Below the pieces are notes generated by a model. That model was not told the DNA's origin, did no database searches, and saw only the letters and a list, made by a program, of their open reading frames with translations. From JBHIYN01 sp041984235 (GTDB lineage: Bacteria; Pseudomonadota; Gammaproteobacteria; Ga0077536), in assembly GCA_041984235.1 (NCBI GenBank), contig JBHIYN010000001.1, positions 124,001 to 188,000 on the forward strand: a stretch of 64,000 bases of DNA, read 5' to 3'. Below are positions 39,117-49,500 of this stretch, piece after piece (the stretch's first letter is position 1; each line of letters begins with the position of its first letter). A program made the translations under genes and the position numbers.

Positions 39117-41143
39117 GGGGAGGTCGGTTCCGGGGGGTGGGTCGCGCGCGGTTCGGGCGCGGTCCCGCGCGGCAAGGTAAAGAATACGGTGGTGCCCGCG
39201 CCGACCGCGGATTCCAGCCAGATGTGCCCGCCATGCCGTTCCACGATGGTCTTGCACAGGGCGAGGCCGACGCCGGTGCCTTCGATCGTACCCTGAGTGT
39301 GCAGACGTTTGAAAGCGACGAAGACACGGTCGTGGTACTGGGGGTCTATCCCCATGCCATTGTCGCGCACCGCGAACTCGTACGCGTCGTCCCGCTCGCG
39401 CACCGTGATACGAATGCGCGGCTCGGTCTCGCAGTACTTGATCGCGTTCAGCAGCAGGTTCTGCAGGAGCTGGCGAAACTGCGCCGCATCCGCGCGCAGC
39501 CGCGGCAGGGGATCGCTGGTGATCGACGCCGCGCTGGTCTCGATACTCTCATCGAGGTCCGACAGCACGTCGGCCAGCGCGCGGTCCGCTTCGAAGCTTT
39601 CCAACTCCAGCTCGCGCGTGCGCGCACGCGAGTAGCGCAGCAGGTCCTGCACCAGCGTACTCATGCGGGTACTGGCGTCGACCATGTAGTCCAGCCAGCG
39701 CGCACCGCGTTGGTCGAGCTGGTCACGGTAGTGCTCCGCGAGTCGGCCACCGAATCCGCGAATGGCGCGCAGCGGCTCCTGCAGATCGTGCGAGGCGACC
39801 ACGGCAAACAGCTCCAGCTCACGGTTGCTGGCTGCCAGGCGTTCGGCATGTTCGTTGAGAAGCCGCTCGTTGTCGATATGCTGCGAGATGTCGATGATCG
39901 CGGCGACCACGAGCTGGCGGCCGTCGTGCTCGATCGGATTGAGGCCGATGGTGGCGGGGAAGGTGGTGCCGTCCAGACGCAGGGCCTCGAGATCGCGCCC
40001 CGCCGCCATCTGGCGGCGCGTGCGTTTCTGCTCGAATGCCGCACGCAGCTCGCCGTGGCGGGCGCGCGCCGCGGCCGGCACCAGGCTGTCGACCGCCATC
40101 CCCGGCAGCGCACCCGAGGCAGCGCGAAAGAGCTGATCAGCGAGCACGTTAGCCCACACGATGATGCCGTCGCGGTCGACTACCAGCAGGGCGTTGGGCG
40201 CGGCGTCGAGGAACTGGTGGGCGAGCGCCATGCTGGCATGGTGCGCGCGCAGGGCCTGCTCGCGGGCCGCATCGGAGCGATGCAGGCGCACACACAGGAT
40301 GGCAACGGCGCCGACCATGATCAGGCTGGAGCACGCGAACAGGAACGCGACGTCGAGTGCCGGTGCGAAGAACTGGAACTGGCGGTTGAGCTGCAGCAGG
40401 ACGCCGAACCACAACGTCAGCAGCAGTACGGCCGCGGCGAGGCGGCGGAAAGTCACGCCGGCGAGGCCCTCGTCCTGGACCAGCAGTCCCAAGGGCCGCC
40501 GCGGGTCGTGCACCAGTAACACGCAGCCCAGGGCAAAGCCGATCAGCGCGGTGTGCGGCGACACGCTGGAGAACGGCCCCCACTGGTAGAGGGTCTGGTG
40601 TCCGACGGCGTACCCCAGCATGCCGGCGAAGCCGAGCAGGCTGCCCGTCGCTGCCGCGACTTCGGCCACGCCGCGCGCGAGGGCGTTCGACTGTGGCGCG
40701 GCGAGGGCCAGGCCGAGAGCGACGGCGAGCACGCTGGTAGCGGGCGAGGGCAGCAGCAGCAGCGGGTCGGTGGAAAGCGTTCCCGGCTGCAGCGCGAGCA
40801 GGCCGCCGATGACGGCGGCCACGCCGCAGGCGCGCGCGATACCGTTATCGCCGCTCTCCCCGAGGCGGGCCCACGCGCCGGTCGCCACGACGGTGAACAG
40901 CAGCGCGGTCGACAGCTTCATCGTCTCGAGGTCACCGACCAGCCGCTCCTGCAGACGCAGGCCGGACAGCCAGTCGATGCCGACGAGCAGGGTCACGCCT
41001 GCGCAGGCCAGCGTCACACGGCTCAGATCCGCGCGCGCGGCTGCGTGCCTGGAGGGCGTCTCGGCGGCGGGGTTCACACGGATGGCGGCGGCGTGGAAAG
41101 GGTCTGGGCCGCACACGATGGCAGCCGCCACCGACGCCGTCAA
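39113..41143 (-). CDS. Membrane PAS-histidine kinase
   Basis: 676 residues. About eight hydrophobic segments between residues 45 and 300 form a membrane sensor (e.g. VLAVALGLALAAPQSNALAR and LLLTLWFGVLLQLN). A PAS domain follows at about 310-425 (NALLVVDRDGIIVWAN), then a dimerisation helix with His452 (VVASHDLQEPLRAIRGF) and an ATPase domain (LLLNAIKYCET, DNGMGIDP, GTGVGLALCK). The kinase core looks like bacteriophytochrome-type kinases that pair with Rcp1-like regulators, and the regulator gene overlaps it by 4 bases. The ligand sensed by the membrane part is unknown. Confidence 0.9.
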   Translation of the reverse strand: MTASVAAAIVCGPDPFHAAAIRVNPAAETPSRHAAARADLSRVTLACAGVTLLVGIDWLSGLRLQERLVGDLETMKLSTALLFTVVATGAWARLGESGDNGIARACGVAAVIGGLLALQPGTLSTDPLLLLPSPATSVLAVALGLALAAPQSNALARGVAEVAAATGSLLGFAGMLGYAVGHQTLYQWGPFSSVSPHTALIGFALGCVLLVHDPRRPLGLLVQDEGLAGVTFRRLAAAVLLLTLWFGVLLQLNRQFQFFAPALDVAFLFACSSLIMVGAVAILCVRLHRSDAAREQALRAHHASMALAHQFLDAAPNALLVVDRDGIIVWANVLADQLFRAASGALPGMAVDSLVPAAARARHGELRAAFEQKRTRRQMAAGRDLEALRLDGTTFPATIGLNPIEHDGRQLVVAAIIDISQHIDNERLLNEHAERLAASNRELELFAVVASHDLQEPLRAIRGFGGRLAEHYRDQLDQRGARWLDYMVDASTRMSTLVQDLLRYSRARTRELELESFEADRALADVLSDLDESIETSAASITSDPLPRLRADAAQFRQLLQNLLLNAIKYCETEPRIRITVRERDDAYEFAVRDNGMGIDPQYHDRVFVAFKRLHTQGTIEGTGVGLALCKTIVERHGGHIWLESAVGAGTTVFFTLPRGTAPEPRATHPPEPTSP

Positions 41144-41266
41144 CGTGACGGCGTCGGCGTTGCCGTACCTGGATGAGCTATCCGCCCGGGATTGCGGAGA
41201 CTGCCTCGTCCCCGCGCGCTTACCGGCCGGGCGACGGCGCCGGGGCGCGCGCTGCCCGGCGCGTCA

Positions 41267-41695
41267 TCATTGCTGGATGGAACGCAGGTAGATGATCATC
41301 TCGAGGATGCGCCCGCGTACCTCGGTTTCCGCACCGAGCTTGGACATCTGCTTCCACTCGCCGCCCCATACCGGCATTTCCTTGGTGCCGTGGGCGCCGG
41401 GCATGGCGCGGCCGTCGATCATGTCGTAGACGTCGTTGAAGGGGAAATCGCCGTCATTGGCCTTGGCCAGCATGGTCAGATCGCTGGGCGCCTTGTTCAG
41501 CACGTTGGCGACCGGGCCGCCGCCCTTGGCATTCGCGCCGTGGCACACGGCGCAGTACTGCATGAAGCGCTCCTTGCCCATGGCGGCGACGTCGTCGTCG
41601 GCGGCGCCGGCCGGCGCCGCGAACATCGACGCGGCCATTGCGGCGGCCGCAAGCGTCGCCATGGACGGTTTTCCGTGGATGGTTCGTCTGGTCAT
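41267..41695 (-). CDS. Periplasmic mono-heme cytochrome c
   Basis: 142 residues from ATG 41695. Signal peptide ending MFAAPAGAADDD. Heme motif CAVCH at 48-52, likely axial Met in KEMPVWGGEW. The pattern CAVCHG...MIDGRAMPGAHGTKEMPVWG is shared with the cytochrome at 21950-22378, so they are paralogues. Both are divergent from a crotonase gene. Electron partner unknown; a quinoprotein or flavoprotein acceptor role is plausible. Confidence 0.88.
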   Translation of the reverse strand: MTRRTIHGKPSMATLAAAAMAASMFAAPAGAADDDVAAMGKERFMQYCAVCHGANAKGGGPVANVLNKAPSDLTMLAKANDGDFPFNDVYDMIDGRAMPGAHGTKEMPVWGGEWKQMSKLGAETEVRGRILEMIIYLRSIQQ

Positions 41696-41887
41696 GTCCT
41701 GCTCCCTCGCCGCAGATTCGAATGTGGCGGCGTTCCGAGTATCGGGCGCGTCCGGCCACCGGTTACTGATCGGGGTCATTTCCGCGCCCTGCGGCGGACC
41801 CGGCGAAGGCGCGGTAGACTAGCGGCGGCGCGCCGCGCGGGCGGCCGCAGATCCGGACCATCGCCATCACCACCTGGGGGAGCACTC

Positions 41888-42685
41888 ATGGCAGTCGTCG
41901 ACTATGCCGTCAACGGGCACATCGCCACCGTTACACTGAACCGGCCGGAGGCGCGCAACGCGGTCAATCCCGAAGTTGCGGTGCGCCTGGCCGACGCCTG
42001 GCGCGCGGTACGCGACGATGACACCGTGCGCGTGGCCATTCTCACCGGCACCGGCAGCGTATTCTGCGCTGGCGCCGACCTCGGCCAGCTCATCCCGCTG
42101 ATCTCGGGCGCGCGCAAGGCGGAGAACGAGTGGGACGAGAAGGCGCTGGCCGACAAGGAGATCTTCGAGTGCGCCTTCCTGCGCAGCTTCGACGCGGTCA
42201 AGCCGGTGATTGCCGCGATCAACGGCCATGCCATTGCCGGCGGCATGGAGATGGTGCAGGGCACCGACATCCGCGTCTCCGCGCCGGCGGCGAAGTTCGG
42301 CGTACAGGAAGTGAAGTGGGCGATCTTCCCCGCCGGCGGCTCGACCGTGCGGCTGCCGCACCAGCTGCCTCACGCCAAGGCCATGGAGCTGCTGCTGACC
42401 GGTGACCTGATCACCGCGGACGAGGCGCTCGGTTACGGCTTCCTCAATTATGTCGACGACGATCCGCTGGCTCGCGCCAACGCGATCGCGGAGAAGATCG
42501 CCGCCAACGGTCCGATCGCGGTGCAGGCCATCCGCAAGTCGGCGCGCGCCTGTCTCGGCGTGCCCGAGCTCGAAGCGCTGCGGCTCGAAACCGAGATCTC
42601 GGCCCCGGTGTTCAAGACCGAGGACGCGCAGGAAGGCCCGCGCGCCTTCATGGAGAAGCGCGAGCCGGTTTACAAGGGGCGCTGA
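41888..42685 (+). CDS. Enoyl-CoA hydratase/isomerase family protein (crotonase)
   Basis: 265 residues from ATG 41888. Motifs: TLNRPEARNAVNPEVAVRLA, GTGSVFCAGADLGQLIPLI (oxyanion hole), AAINGHAIAGGMEMVQGTDI with an acidic residue at the first catalytic position, and KWAIFPAGGSTVRLPHQL where the second usual Glu is Ala. Activity may thus differ from simple hydration. The next gene starts 5 bases after its stop, so it is co-expressed with the nitronate-monooxygenase-like protein. Confidence 0.87.
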   Translation: MAVVDYAVNGHIATVTLNRPEARNAVNPEVAVRLADAWRAVRDDDTVRVAILTGTGSVFCAGADLGQLIPLISGARKAENEWDEKALADKEIFECAFLRSFDAVKPVIAAINGHAIAGGMEMVQGTDIRVSAPAAKFGVQEVKWAIFPAGGSTVRLPHQLPHAKAMELLLTGDLITADEALGYGFLNYVDDDPLARANAIAEKIAANGPIAVQAIRKSARACLGVPELEALRLETEISAPVFKTEDAQEGPRAFMEKREPVYKGR

Positions 42686-42690
42686 GCGGC

Positions 42691-43827
42691 ATGTCTTCGG
42701 CCCTGTGCGAAAAGCTCGGCATCGACTTCCCGCTGTTCGCCTTCAGCCACTGCCGTGACGTCGTCGCCGAGGTCTCGCGTGCCGGCGGCATGGGCGTGTT
42801 CGGCGCTGCCAGCATGCCGGCCGAGCGCCTCGAGGAAGAGCTCGCCTGGATCGATGCCCATGCCGACGGCAGGCCGTACGGTGTCGACCTGCTGATCCCG
42901 GACAAGGTCCTGGGCAAGGACCAGGCCTTCGATGCCGCCCGCCTGCTGGCCGGCATTCCGCAGGAACACAAGGATTTCGCCGCCGGCATCCTCGAGCGCG
43001 AAGGCATCGACACCGCGGATCTCGAACAGGCGCGAGAACGTACCCTGCACCTCGGCCGCAACCTGCATCCGTCCGGCGCGGCGAGCGCGATGGCGGTGGC
43101 GTTCCGCCATCCCATCCGGCTGATCGCCAACGCGCTGGGCGTGCCGCCGCCGGAGATGCTCGCACTGGGCCGCGAGCACGGGGTCGCGGTCGCGGCGCTG
43201 GTCGGCGCGCGCGAGCACGCGCTGCGCCAGGCCGCGGCCGGGGTCGATATCATCGTCGCCGCCGGCGGCGAAGCCGGCGGCCACTGCGGCGAGGTCTCGA
43301 CGATGGTGCTGGTGCCCGAGGTGGTCGAGGCGCTGCAGGGCGTGGCCGACATCCCGGTGCTCGCCGCCGGCGGCATCGTCACCGGCCGCCAGATGGCCGC
43401 GTGCATGGCGATGGGCGCGGCCGGGGCATGGACCGCCTCGGTGTGGCTGACCACGCCGGAGGCGGAGACCAACCCGATCGTGAAAGAGAAGATGCTCGCC
43501 GCCAGCTCGCGCGATACCGTGCGCGCGAAAAGCCGCACCGGCAAGCCGTCGCGGCAGTTGCGTTCGGGCTGGACGGTGGCCTGGGAGGCGCCCGATGCGC
43601 CCGAGCCGTTGCCGATGCCGCTGCAGTCACTGGTCTCCGAGCCGGCGCTGGGCAAGGTCGACAAGCTCGCCGAGGGCGGCCATGCCGGGGCGCGCGAGCT
43701 GGCCACCTACTGGGTCGGGCAGGGCGTCGGCCTGATGAACGAGGCGCGCCCGGTGCGCGCCGTCATGCAGGATTTCCGGGAGGACTTCCTTGCCGCCTAC
43801 GAACGACTCGGAGCCTTCCTCGACTAG
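42691..43827 (+). CDS. Nitronate monooxygenase / 2-nitropropane dioxygenase family flavoprotein
   Basis: 378 residues. FMN-binding TIM barrel of the NPD family: CEKLGIDFPLFAFSHCRDVV, SRAGGMGVFGAASMPAERL, then VDIIVAAGGEAGGHCGEVST (phosphate/FMN and catalytic His region) and PVLAAGGIVTGRQMAACMAM. Members oxidise nitronates, or act as enoyl/flavin reductases in acyl-CoA pathways. With a crotonase gene 5 bases upstream, a CoA-linked redox step is likely. The C-terminal tail is longer than in small family members. Confidence 0.87.
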   Translation: MSSALCEKLGIDFPLFAFSHCRDVVAEVSRAGGMGVFGAASMPAERLEEELAWIDAHADGRPYGVDLLIPDKVLGKDQAFDAARLLAGIPQEHKDFAAGILEREGIDTADLEQARERTLHLGRNLHPSGAASAMAVAFRHPIRLIANALGVPPPEMLALGREHGVAVAALVGAREHALRQAAAGVDIIVAAGGEAGGHCGEVSTMVLVPEVVEALQGVADIPVLAAGGIVTGRQMAACMAMGAAGAWTASVWLTTPEAETNPIVKEKMLAASSRDTVRAKSRTGKPSRQLRSGWTVAWEAPDAPEPLPMPLQSLVSEPALGKVDKLAEGGHAGARELATYWVGQGVGLMNEARPVRAVMQDFREDFLAAYERLGAFLD

Positions 43828-44986
43828 GGTGTCGCCGTCGCAGGTGCCGGACCCGGCGGAGGACCCCTGGGCCACGCCCGATGAGGCGCTGGTCGAGGCA
43901 GCCGCCGGCGGCGAGCGTCTGGTCGCCAGCATTCGGCTCTACTACTACCTGGTGCTGTCGCTGGTTCCGGTGGCGCTGCTGCTGTCGCTGCCGGGTGCGC
44001 CGGGCTACGTGTGGATCTCGCTCACCGTCGCGCTCGTCTCGGTGGCGCTCAGCTTCGTGCTCAAGGGTGTCGCCGAGCGCGGCGTGCGCGTGCCCGGGAT
44101 CGCCATCGCGACCACGCTCTACGACATCGTCGCGGTCAGCACCGTGCTGGTGCTGGTGGCGCTGACCGGGCGGCCGCTGGTCGCCGCCAACAGCCAGGTG
44201 CTGTGGGGCGTCTACCTGCTGCTGATCGCGATGACCAGCATTCGTTTCGACCTGCGCCTGTGCCTGCTGGCCGGGCTCGCGAGCAGTGTGACCTACGGCC
44301 TGGTGGTGGCCTGGATCGCGACCACCTGGGACCTCGTATCGCTCGGTGAGAGCGACCCGGGCTACGCGGGCTTCGGCTGGGCGACCCAGTTCGGGCGCAT
44401 CGTGCTGATGATGGTCGCGACCGCGCTCGCCGCCGGCATGATCGCGCGCTCGCGCCGTCTGATCGCCGCCTCCGGCACCGACCGCCTGACCGGGCTCGCC
44501 AATCGCGCGCTGTTCGAGCAGCGCCTGTTCGCGGAGATCGCGCGCGTCGAGCGGCGCGGTGGAATGCTCGCGCTCGCGTTCATCGATCTCGATCACTTCA
44601 AGGAGTTCAACGATCGTTACGGGCATGCTACGGGAGACGCCGCGCTGCGCGCCGTGGCCCACGCGTTTGCCGGCGAGGTCCGCGCTGAGGACGTGCTGGC
44701 GCGCTGGGGCGGCGAGGAGTTCGTGCTGGTCATGCCGGGCACGCGGGCGGCGCAGGCGGTCAGCCTGCTCGAGCGCGTACGGCGCACCCTGCGCGATACG
44801 CGTCTGGGCGCCGCCGACGCGCGCGGTCTCGGCTTCAGCGCCGGCCTCGCCGAGTATCCCGCCGACGGCCCCGGCGCGCACGCGCTGCTCGAGGCCGCGG
44901 ACCGGCGCATGATCGAGGCCAAGCGCAGCGGGCGCGATCGCACGGTACTGCCGTCGTCGCCCGCTGCGCAGGACGGCGGCGCCTGA
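43790..44986 (+). CDS. Membrane diguanylate cyclase (GGEEF)
   Basis: 398 residues if the TTG at 43790 is used; it has GGGAGG 6 bases before it but overlaps the previous gene by 38 bases. GTG 43829, right after that stop, is an alternative with a poor ribosome site. Five or six hydrophobic helices (about 50-220, MASE-like) precede a GGDEF domain with WGGEEF as the active site and RAED, an inhibitory site, five residues before. Typical for a cyclase that makes c-di-GMP and is product-inhibited. It appears downstream of the CoA genes by position only; no functional link is seen. Confidence 0.85.
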   Translation: MPPTNDSEPSSTRVSPSQVPDPAEDPWATPDEALVEAAAGGERLVASIRLYYYLVLSLVPVALLLSLPGAPGYVWISLTVALVSVALSFVLKGVAERGVRVPGIAIATTLYDIVAVSTVLVLVALTGRPLVAANSQVLWGVYLLLIAMTSIRFDLRLCLLAGLASSVTYGLVVAWIATTWDLVSLGESDPGYAGFGWATQFGRIVLMMVATALAAGMIARSRRLIAASGTDRLTGLANRALFEQRLFAEIARVERRGGMLALAFIDLDHFKEFNDRYGHATGDAALRAVAHAFAGEVRAEDVLARWGGEEFVLVMPGTRAAQAVSLLERVRRTLRDTRLGAADARGLGFSAGLAEYPADGPGAHALLEAADRRMIEAKRSGRDRTVLPSSPAAQDGGA

Positions 44987-45076
44987 ACACCACAGGCCGG
45001 CGCCGGATGCTGGCTGCCGGTCGTGTGCTGCGCTAGATTGTCACACGGCTCGCTACGCTTCGGGGAGGGCGTGACC

Positions 45077-46522
45077 ATGGCCAGGCAGATCCACATGAAC
45101 GCGTTCACGCAGTGCTCGATCTGCCACCATTCGAAGGGGCAGTGGAAGCATCCACTGGACGGCTCCAGCCACGGATACAAGGACGTCGACTACTGGGTCG
45201 ACTTAGCGCGCACCCTCGAGCGCGGCTGCTTCGACACCCTGTTCCTGGCCGACGTCCACGGCACTTACAACGTGTACAAGGGCGGGCGTGAGACCGCGGT
45301 GCGCCATGCCGTGCAGTTCCCGAGCAACGATCCCACGCTGGTCATCTCGGCGATGGCCTACGCCACGCGTCATCTCGGCTTCGCCTGCACCTACAGCACC
45401 ACCTACTTTCCGCCCTACCAGGCGGCCAAGGTGTTCTCCACGCTGGACCACCTGACGCGCGGGCGCATCGCGTGGAACATCGTCACCTCCTACCTCGCCG
45501 ACGCCAACGCCAACTTCGGTCTCGACGACCAGATGGCGCACGACGAGCGCTACGAGCGCGCCGAGGAGTACATGGAGGTGGTCTACCAGCTGTGGGAGCA
45601 TTCGTGGGAAGAAGACGCGGTGGTGCGCGACGCCGTCAACGACGTCCACACCGATCCCGACCGGGTGCATCAGATCGACTACCAGGGACGCTGGTTCTCG
45701 GTGCCCGGGCCGCACATGTGCGAGCCGTCGCCGCAGCGCACGCCGGTGCTCTACCAGGCCGGGCAGTCGGGGCGCGGCGTGAAGTTCGCGGCGCGCCATG
45801 CCGAGGCCGTCTTCGCCATCTATCCGCACCTCGAGGCGGCGCGCAAGGGCGTCGCGCTGGTGCGCAAGGAGACGCGTGCGGCAAAACGTGAGCCGTCGCA
45901 CGTCAAGGTGTTCCCCGGGATCACGGTGATCGTCGCGCCGAGTGACGAGGAGGCCCGGCTCAAGCTCGAGACCTGCAAGCGCTACCGCAGTCCGGAGGGC
46001 GCCCTGGCACTGTTCTGCGGCTGGGTCGGCCTGGACCTCGCCGCGTTCGGTGACGACGTCAACATCCTCGACATGAAGACCGACGCCATCCAGGGGCTGG
46101 TGAACTATTTCGCCGAGCTCGATCCGAATCGCCACTGGACCATCCATGACATCGGCGAGCTGATCTCGATCGGCAGCGTGATGCCGAAGATCGTCGGCAG
46201 CCCGCAGACCGTCGCCGACGAGCTCGAAGGCTGGGTCGAGGAGTCGGACTGCGATGGCTTCAACCTGGTCCCGGTCAACCAGCCGAGCGGCTTCCACGAC
46301 TTCGTCGACCTCGTGGTGCCGGAGCTGCAGCGGCGCGGCCGCATGCGCACCGCCTACGAGGGCGAGACGTTGCGCGAGCTCTACTTCGGCGTCGGCAACA
46401 AGCGCCTGTTCGACGAGCACGTCGCGCATCGCAGCCTGCCGCCCTGGAAGGCGAAGAAGAAGCGCGGCAAGGCCGGCGCTACCGCCCGGCGGCCGCGCAA
46501 GCGCGCCGCGGCGCGCAGCTGA
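45077..46522 (+). CDS. NtaA/SnaA/DszA-type flavin-dependent monooxygenase
   Basis: 481 residues from ATG 45077 (GGGGAGGG upstream). Two-component FMNH2-dependent monooxygenase of the nitrilotriacetate monooxygenase group: IHMNAFTQCSICHHSKGQWK at the start, LFLADVHGTYNVYKGG, TTYFPPYQAAKVFSTLDHL, IAWNIVTSYLADANANF and TPVLYQAGQSGRGVKFAA. Such enzymes oxidise alkane-sulfonates, aminopolycarboxylates or ring compounds and need a separate flavin reductase, which is not adjacent. The C-terminus is Arg/Lys-rich (KKKRGKAGATARRPRKR), an odd basic tail. Confidence 0.86.
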   Translation: MARQIHMNAFTQCSICHHSKGQWKHPLDGSSHGYKDVDYWVDLARTLERGCFDTLFLADVHGTYNVYKGGRETAVRHAVQFPSNDPTLVISAMAYATRHLGFACTYSTTYFPPYQAAKVFSTLDHLTRGRIAWNIVTSYLADANANFGLDDQMAHDERYERAEEYMEVVYQLWEHSWEEDAVVRDAVNDVHTDPDRVHQIDYQGRWFSVPGPHMCEPSPQRTPVLYQAGQSGRGVKFAARHAEAVFAIYPHLEAARKGVALVRKETRAAKREPSHVKVFPGITVIVAPSDEEARLKLETCKRYRSPEGALALFCGWVGLDLAAFGDDVNILDMKTDAIQGLVNYFAELDPNRHWTIHDIGELISIGSVMPKIVGSPQTVADELEGWVEESDCDGFNLVPVNQPSGFHDFVDLVVPELQRRGRMRTAYEGETLRELYFGVGNKRLFDEHVAHRSLPPWKAKKKRGKAGATARRPRKRAAARS

Positions 46523-46524
46523 GT

Positions 46525-49500
46525 TCAGGGCACGGTGTCGCCGGTCGTGCCTTCGGCCGGCGCCCCGGCCGCGGCATCCGTGGCCGGGGCGTCGTCCTGG
46601 TAGGGGTGCGGATCGTCGCCCAGCCAGCGGTGCTTGATGTTGCCGATGAGGCCGGACAGCGGCCGCGTGACACCGCCCTTGACGGTGCCGTCGGCCGCGG
46701 CCTGCACGATCTCGGCGAAGTTCGACTCGGCGGCGGCCGGTGTGCCGCGGATACGGAACTGTGGACCCCTGTAGTAGCCGTACTCGTCCTGCGAGTCTTC
46801 CAGCAGGTCCATGCTGTAGAGGATGGCAGCACCCTTGCCGCTCATGTTGAGGCGCGCGTCGAGATTGAGCGGGCTGTCGAGAATGTCCTTGCCGTCCGCG
46901 TAGTCGATCCCGCCATGGGCCGTGAGGCTGATGGTCGGGCTCTGCACCAGGAACTGCCGGATGACGATGTCGCGGCTGTCGTCGCGCACCACGTGGATGT
47001 CGATGCGGTCGTAGTCGATGACCTGGATGTAGTTGACCAGGCGTGACAGGGCGCCCGCGCCAAAGCCGCCGGTCGGCAGGTAGGAGAGCCCCTCGCCGAC
47101 CACGCCGAGCACGTCGGAAGCGCCCGACATCAGCGCGCTGTCCGGCGGCAGCGGCCGGAACAGCCCGGCACGGCTGGCGAGCTTCATATCGAACAACAGC
47201 TCGTTGCGGTACTGGGCCATGTTCGGAGACTGTCCGTAGCCGTTCACGGCGACGCTGAACAGGCCCTCCACCCGCGGCTTGCTGCCCGGCACCAGCTCGG
47301 TGAAGAACTGGTTGAGGTCGAACTCCTTGATCGTGCCTGCAAGCTGCAGGTCATAGGGCGCGGCGCTGCCGGCATTGAAATCGAGTGCACCGTCGAAACG
47401 CATCGGGCTGTCGTGGAAGTCGGCGCCGAGCTCGGACAGGGTCAGGCGGGTCGGCGTGAGATCGATCTTGCCGGCCACGTCGTCGAAGATGACGTAATCG
47501 GTGTAGTAGAGGCTGTCGATACGGTAGTCGACCCGGGCCGCGTAGGGCAGCAGGTCCCAGAAGGCGCGCTGGTCGGGCTCGGTCGCTGCCGCCACCGGCC
47601 GCACCGTCGCCGGCTCGGCGTCCGCGTCCTGCTTGCGGTCTTTCTTGCCGCGTTTCATCGCCGTCTTGCCGCGCGGCGCGGCGATCGCGTCCAGCGCCGC
47701 CAGCACGTCGTTCAGGTAGAAGCGCCCGGAGCGGAAATCCAGCTCGAGCAGCGCCTGCTCCGCGTCGCTCGGGTCGTAGGTCGCGCGCAGCAGGCCGTCC
47801 GTACGTCCGCTGCGGCCTTCGCCGCCAAGCGGCATCTCGAAACTGAAGCCCACCCCATCTGGCTGCATGGCGCCGTCGGCGCGGGCCTGCATGCGGCCCA
47901 CCGCCAGCGGCGAGTCCGCGGCAAGGTCGGCCAGGGTCGCGGTCCCGCCGATGCTGCCGTCCTCGTCGACCGTGGCTTCGAGCTGCAGCGCGCCGCGCGC
48001 GAGGCGGTGGCCGGGCAACAGCGCCGGTTGCTCCAGCAACGCCGGCAGGTGGCCGACGAGGCCGGCGCGCATGTGGCGCAGCGGCACGCGGTGCTGGGGC
48101 TCCAGGGCGAAGCTCATGCTGCCGCTGAGCGCGGCGTCGGCGTCTCCGGCGAAGGCCAGCGCGACCGTTTCCAGCGCGGCCTCCAGGCGTTGTCCCCGTG
48201 CCTCTATCTCACCCGCGGCGGTGAACGAGAAGGGGCGCAGCAACGGGCCGTCCGCGCCGCTCACGCGCACGCCGTCCAGGCGCAGGGCCTCGCCGAGGTC
48301 GGCGTGCAGGCTGTCACCGTCGGAATCGAGGGTCGCGCGTGCGCTGAGCGCGTCGAAGGCCAGCGGACCCAGGTTCACGAGGTCGGCAAGCAGGGCCGAG
48401 GACAGGTCCTCGACCTCGGCCGAGAAAGTCCCGCTGAGATGCCGGGCGAGCGGTTCGTCGGCGTCGATGTGCGGGCGCACGATCAGCGGGGTCGCGTTGG
48501 CCAGGCTGAGGAGGGTCCGTTGGTCGGCGGACAGTGCCGCCGTCAGCCGGGAAACGTCGACCCGGTCAGGGGTGGCGGCGAGGTCGTAGTCGAGATCGAG
48601 CCGCCAGCGGTGCTGCGGGTCGATGTCGCCCAGCGCCGCCACTAGCGCGGCGACGCGGTGCAGGGCATTGAGCGATACGCGGGCCGTGCCGCGCGCGCTG
48701 AGCGGCCGTTCGGCGCTGCCCTCGCCCAGCGGCACGCCGACCTCGCCCGCGCCCTGCAGCAACTCGACGCCGCCGACGCGCGCATCCAGCGCGGTATAGC
48801 GGAGCGCCGCGCGCTCCGGGTGATAGCTGAGCTCGGGACGCACACTGAGCGATAGGCGCTCGACCAGCGCGCCGTCCGCACCGCGTACGGCCACGTCGCG
48901 GAGCCGCAGCGCCTCGCGGCTGGCGAGGCTGAGCTGTGCGTCGTCACCCGCGCTCAGCGTGAAGCTGCCGGCCTCCAGCGTACCGCCGATAGCGAAGCCC
49001 GCGACGAAGGGATCCAGCCAGGCCAGGTCGAGCGCCTGCAACTGCACCAGGGCGAGTTCACCGGCCGGGTTGCGCAGCGCCGGCGCGCCTGCGCCGAGGC
49101 CGATGGCAAACGGCTGCAGTGCCGATACCTGTACCAGCGGCGCCGCGCCGTCGTGCGCGACGGAGAATTCGAGCTCGCTGATCCGGATGCGCTCCGGCGC
49201 GGGTGCCAGCGCCGCGCGGAAGGCGGCGGCCAGGCCGGCGGGCAGGGTGTAGGGCTCCAGCCGCTGCGCCAGCGGCGGCACACGGGCCACGGCATCGAGG
49301 TCGATCTCGCCGCTGACGGTAACGGCAGGCGCGGCCGCGCCGGTACTGCCGCGCGCCAGCGTGGCGCCGGCCTGCAGCGTGGCCAGGATCGAGTCGCCGA
49401 GCGCCAGGCTGAGCGCGTCGAGCCCGATCTCGATGCGTTTCGCGCCGATCCGGGCGCGCGGGCGCAACGACACGCGGACGTGCTGCTCGATGCCGAAGGC

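Noticed and set aside
41766..41779. FNR-like site upstream of the second cytochrome c gene
   Set aside because: Only 7 of 10 positions match, and it lies some 70 bases from the start; not above chance.
46606..48645. Long open frames opposite the AsmA-like gene
   Set aside because: High-GC shadow frames: Arg/Ala/Gly-rich translations, no ribosome sites, and the minus-strand protein is clearly real.
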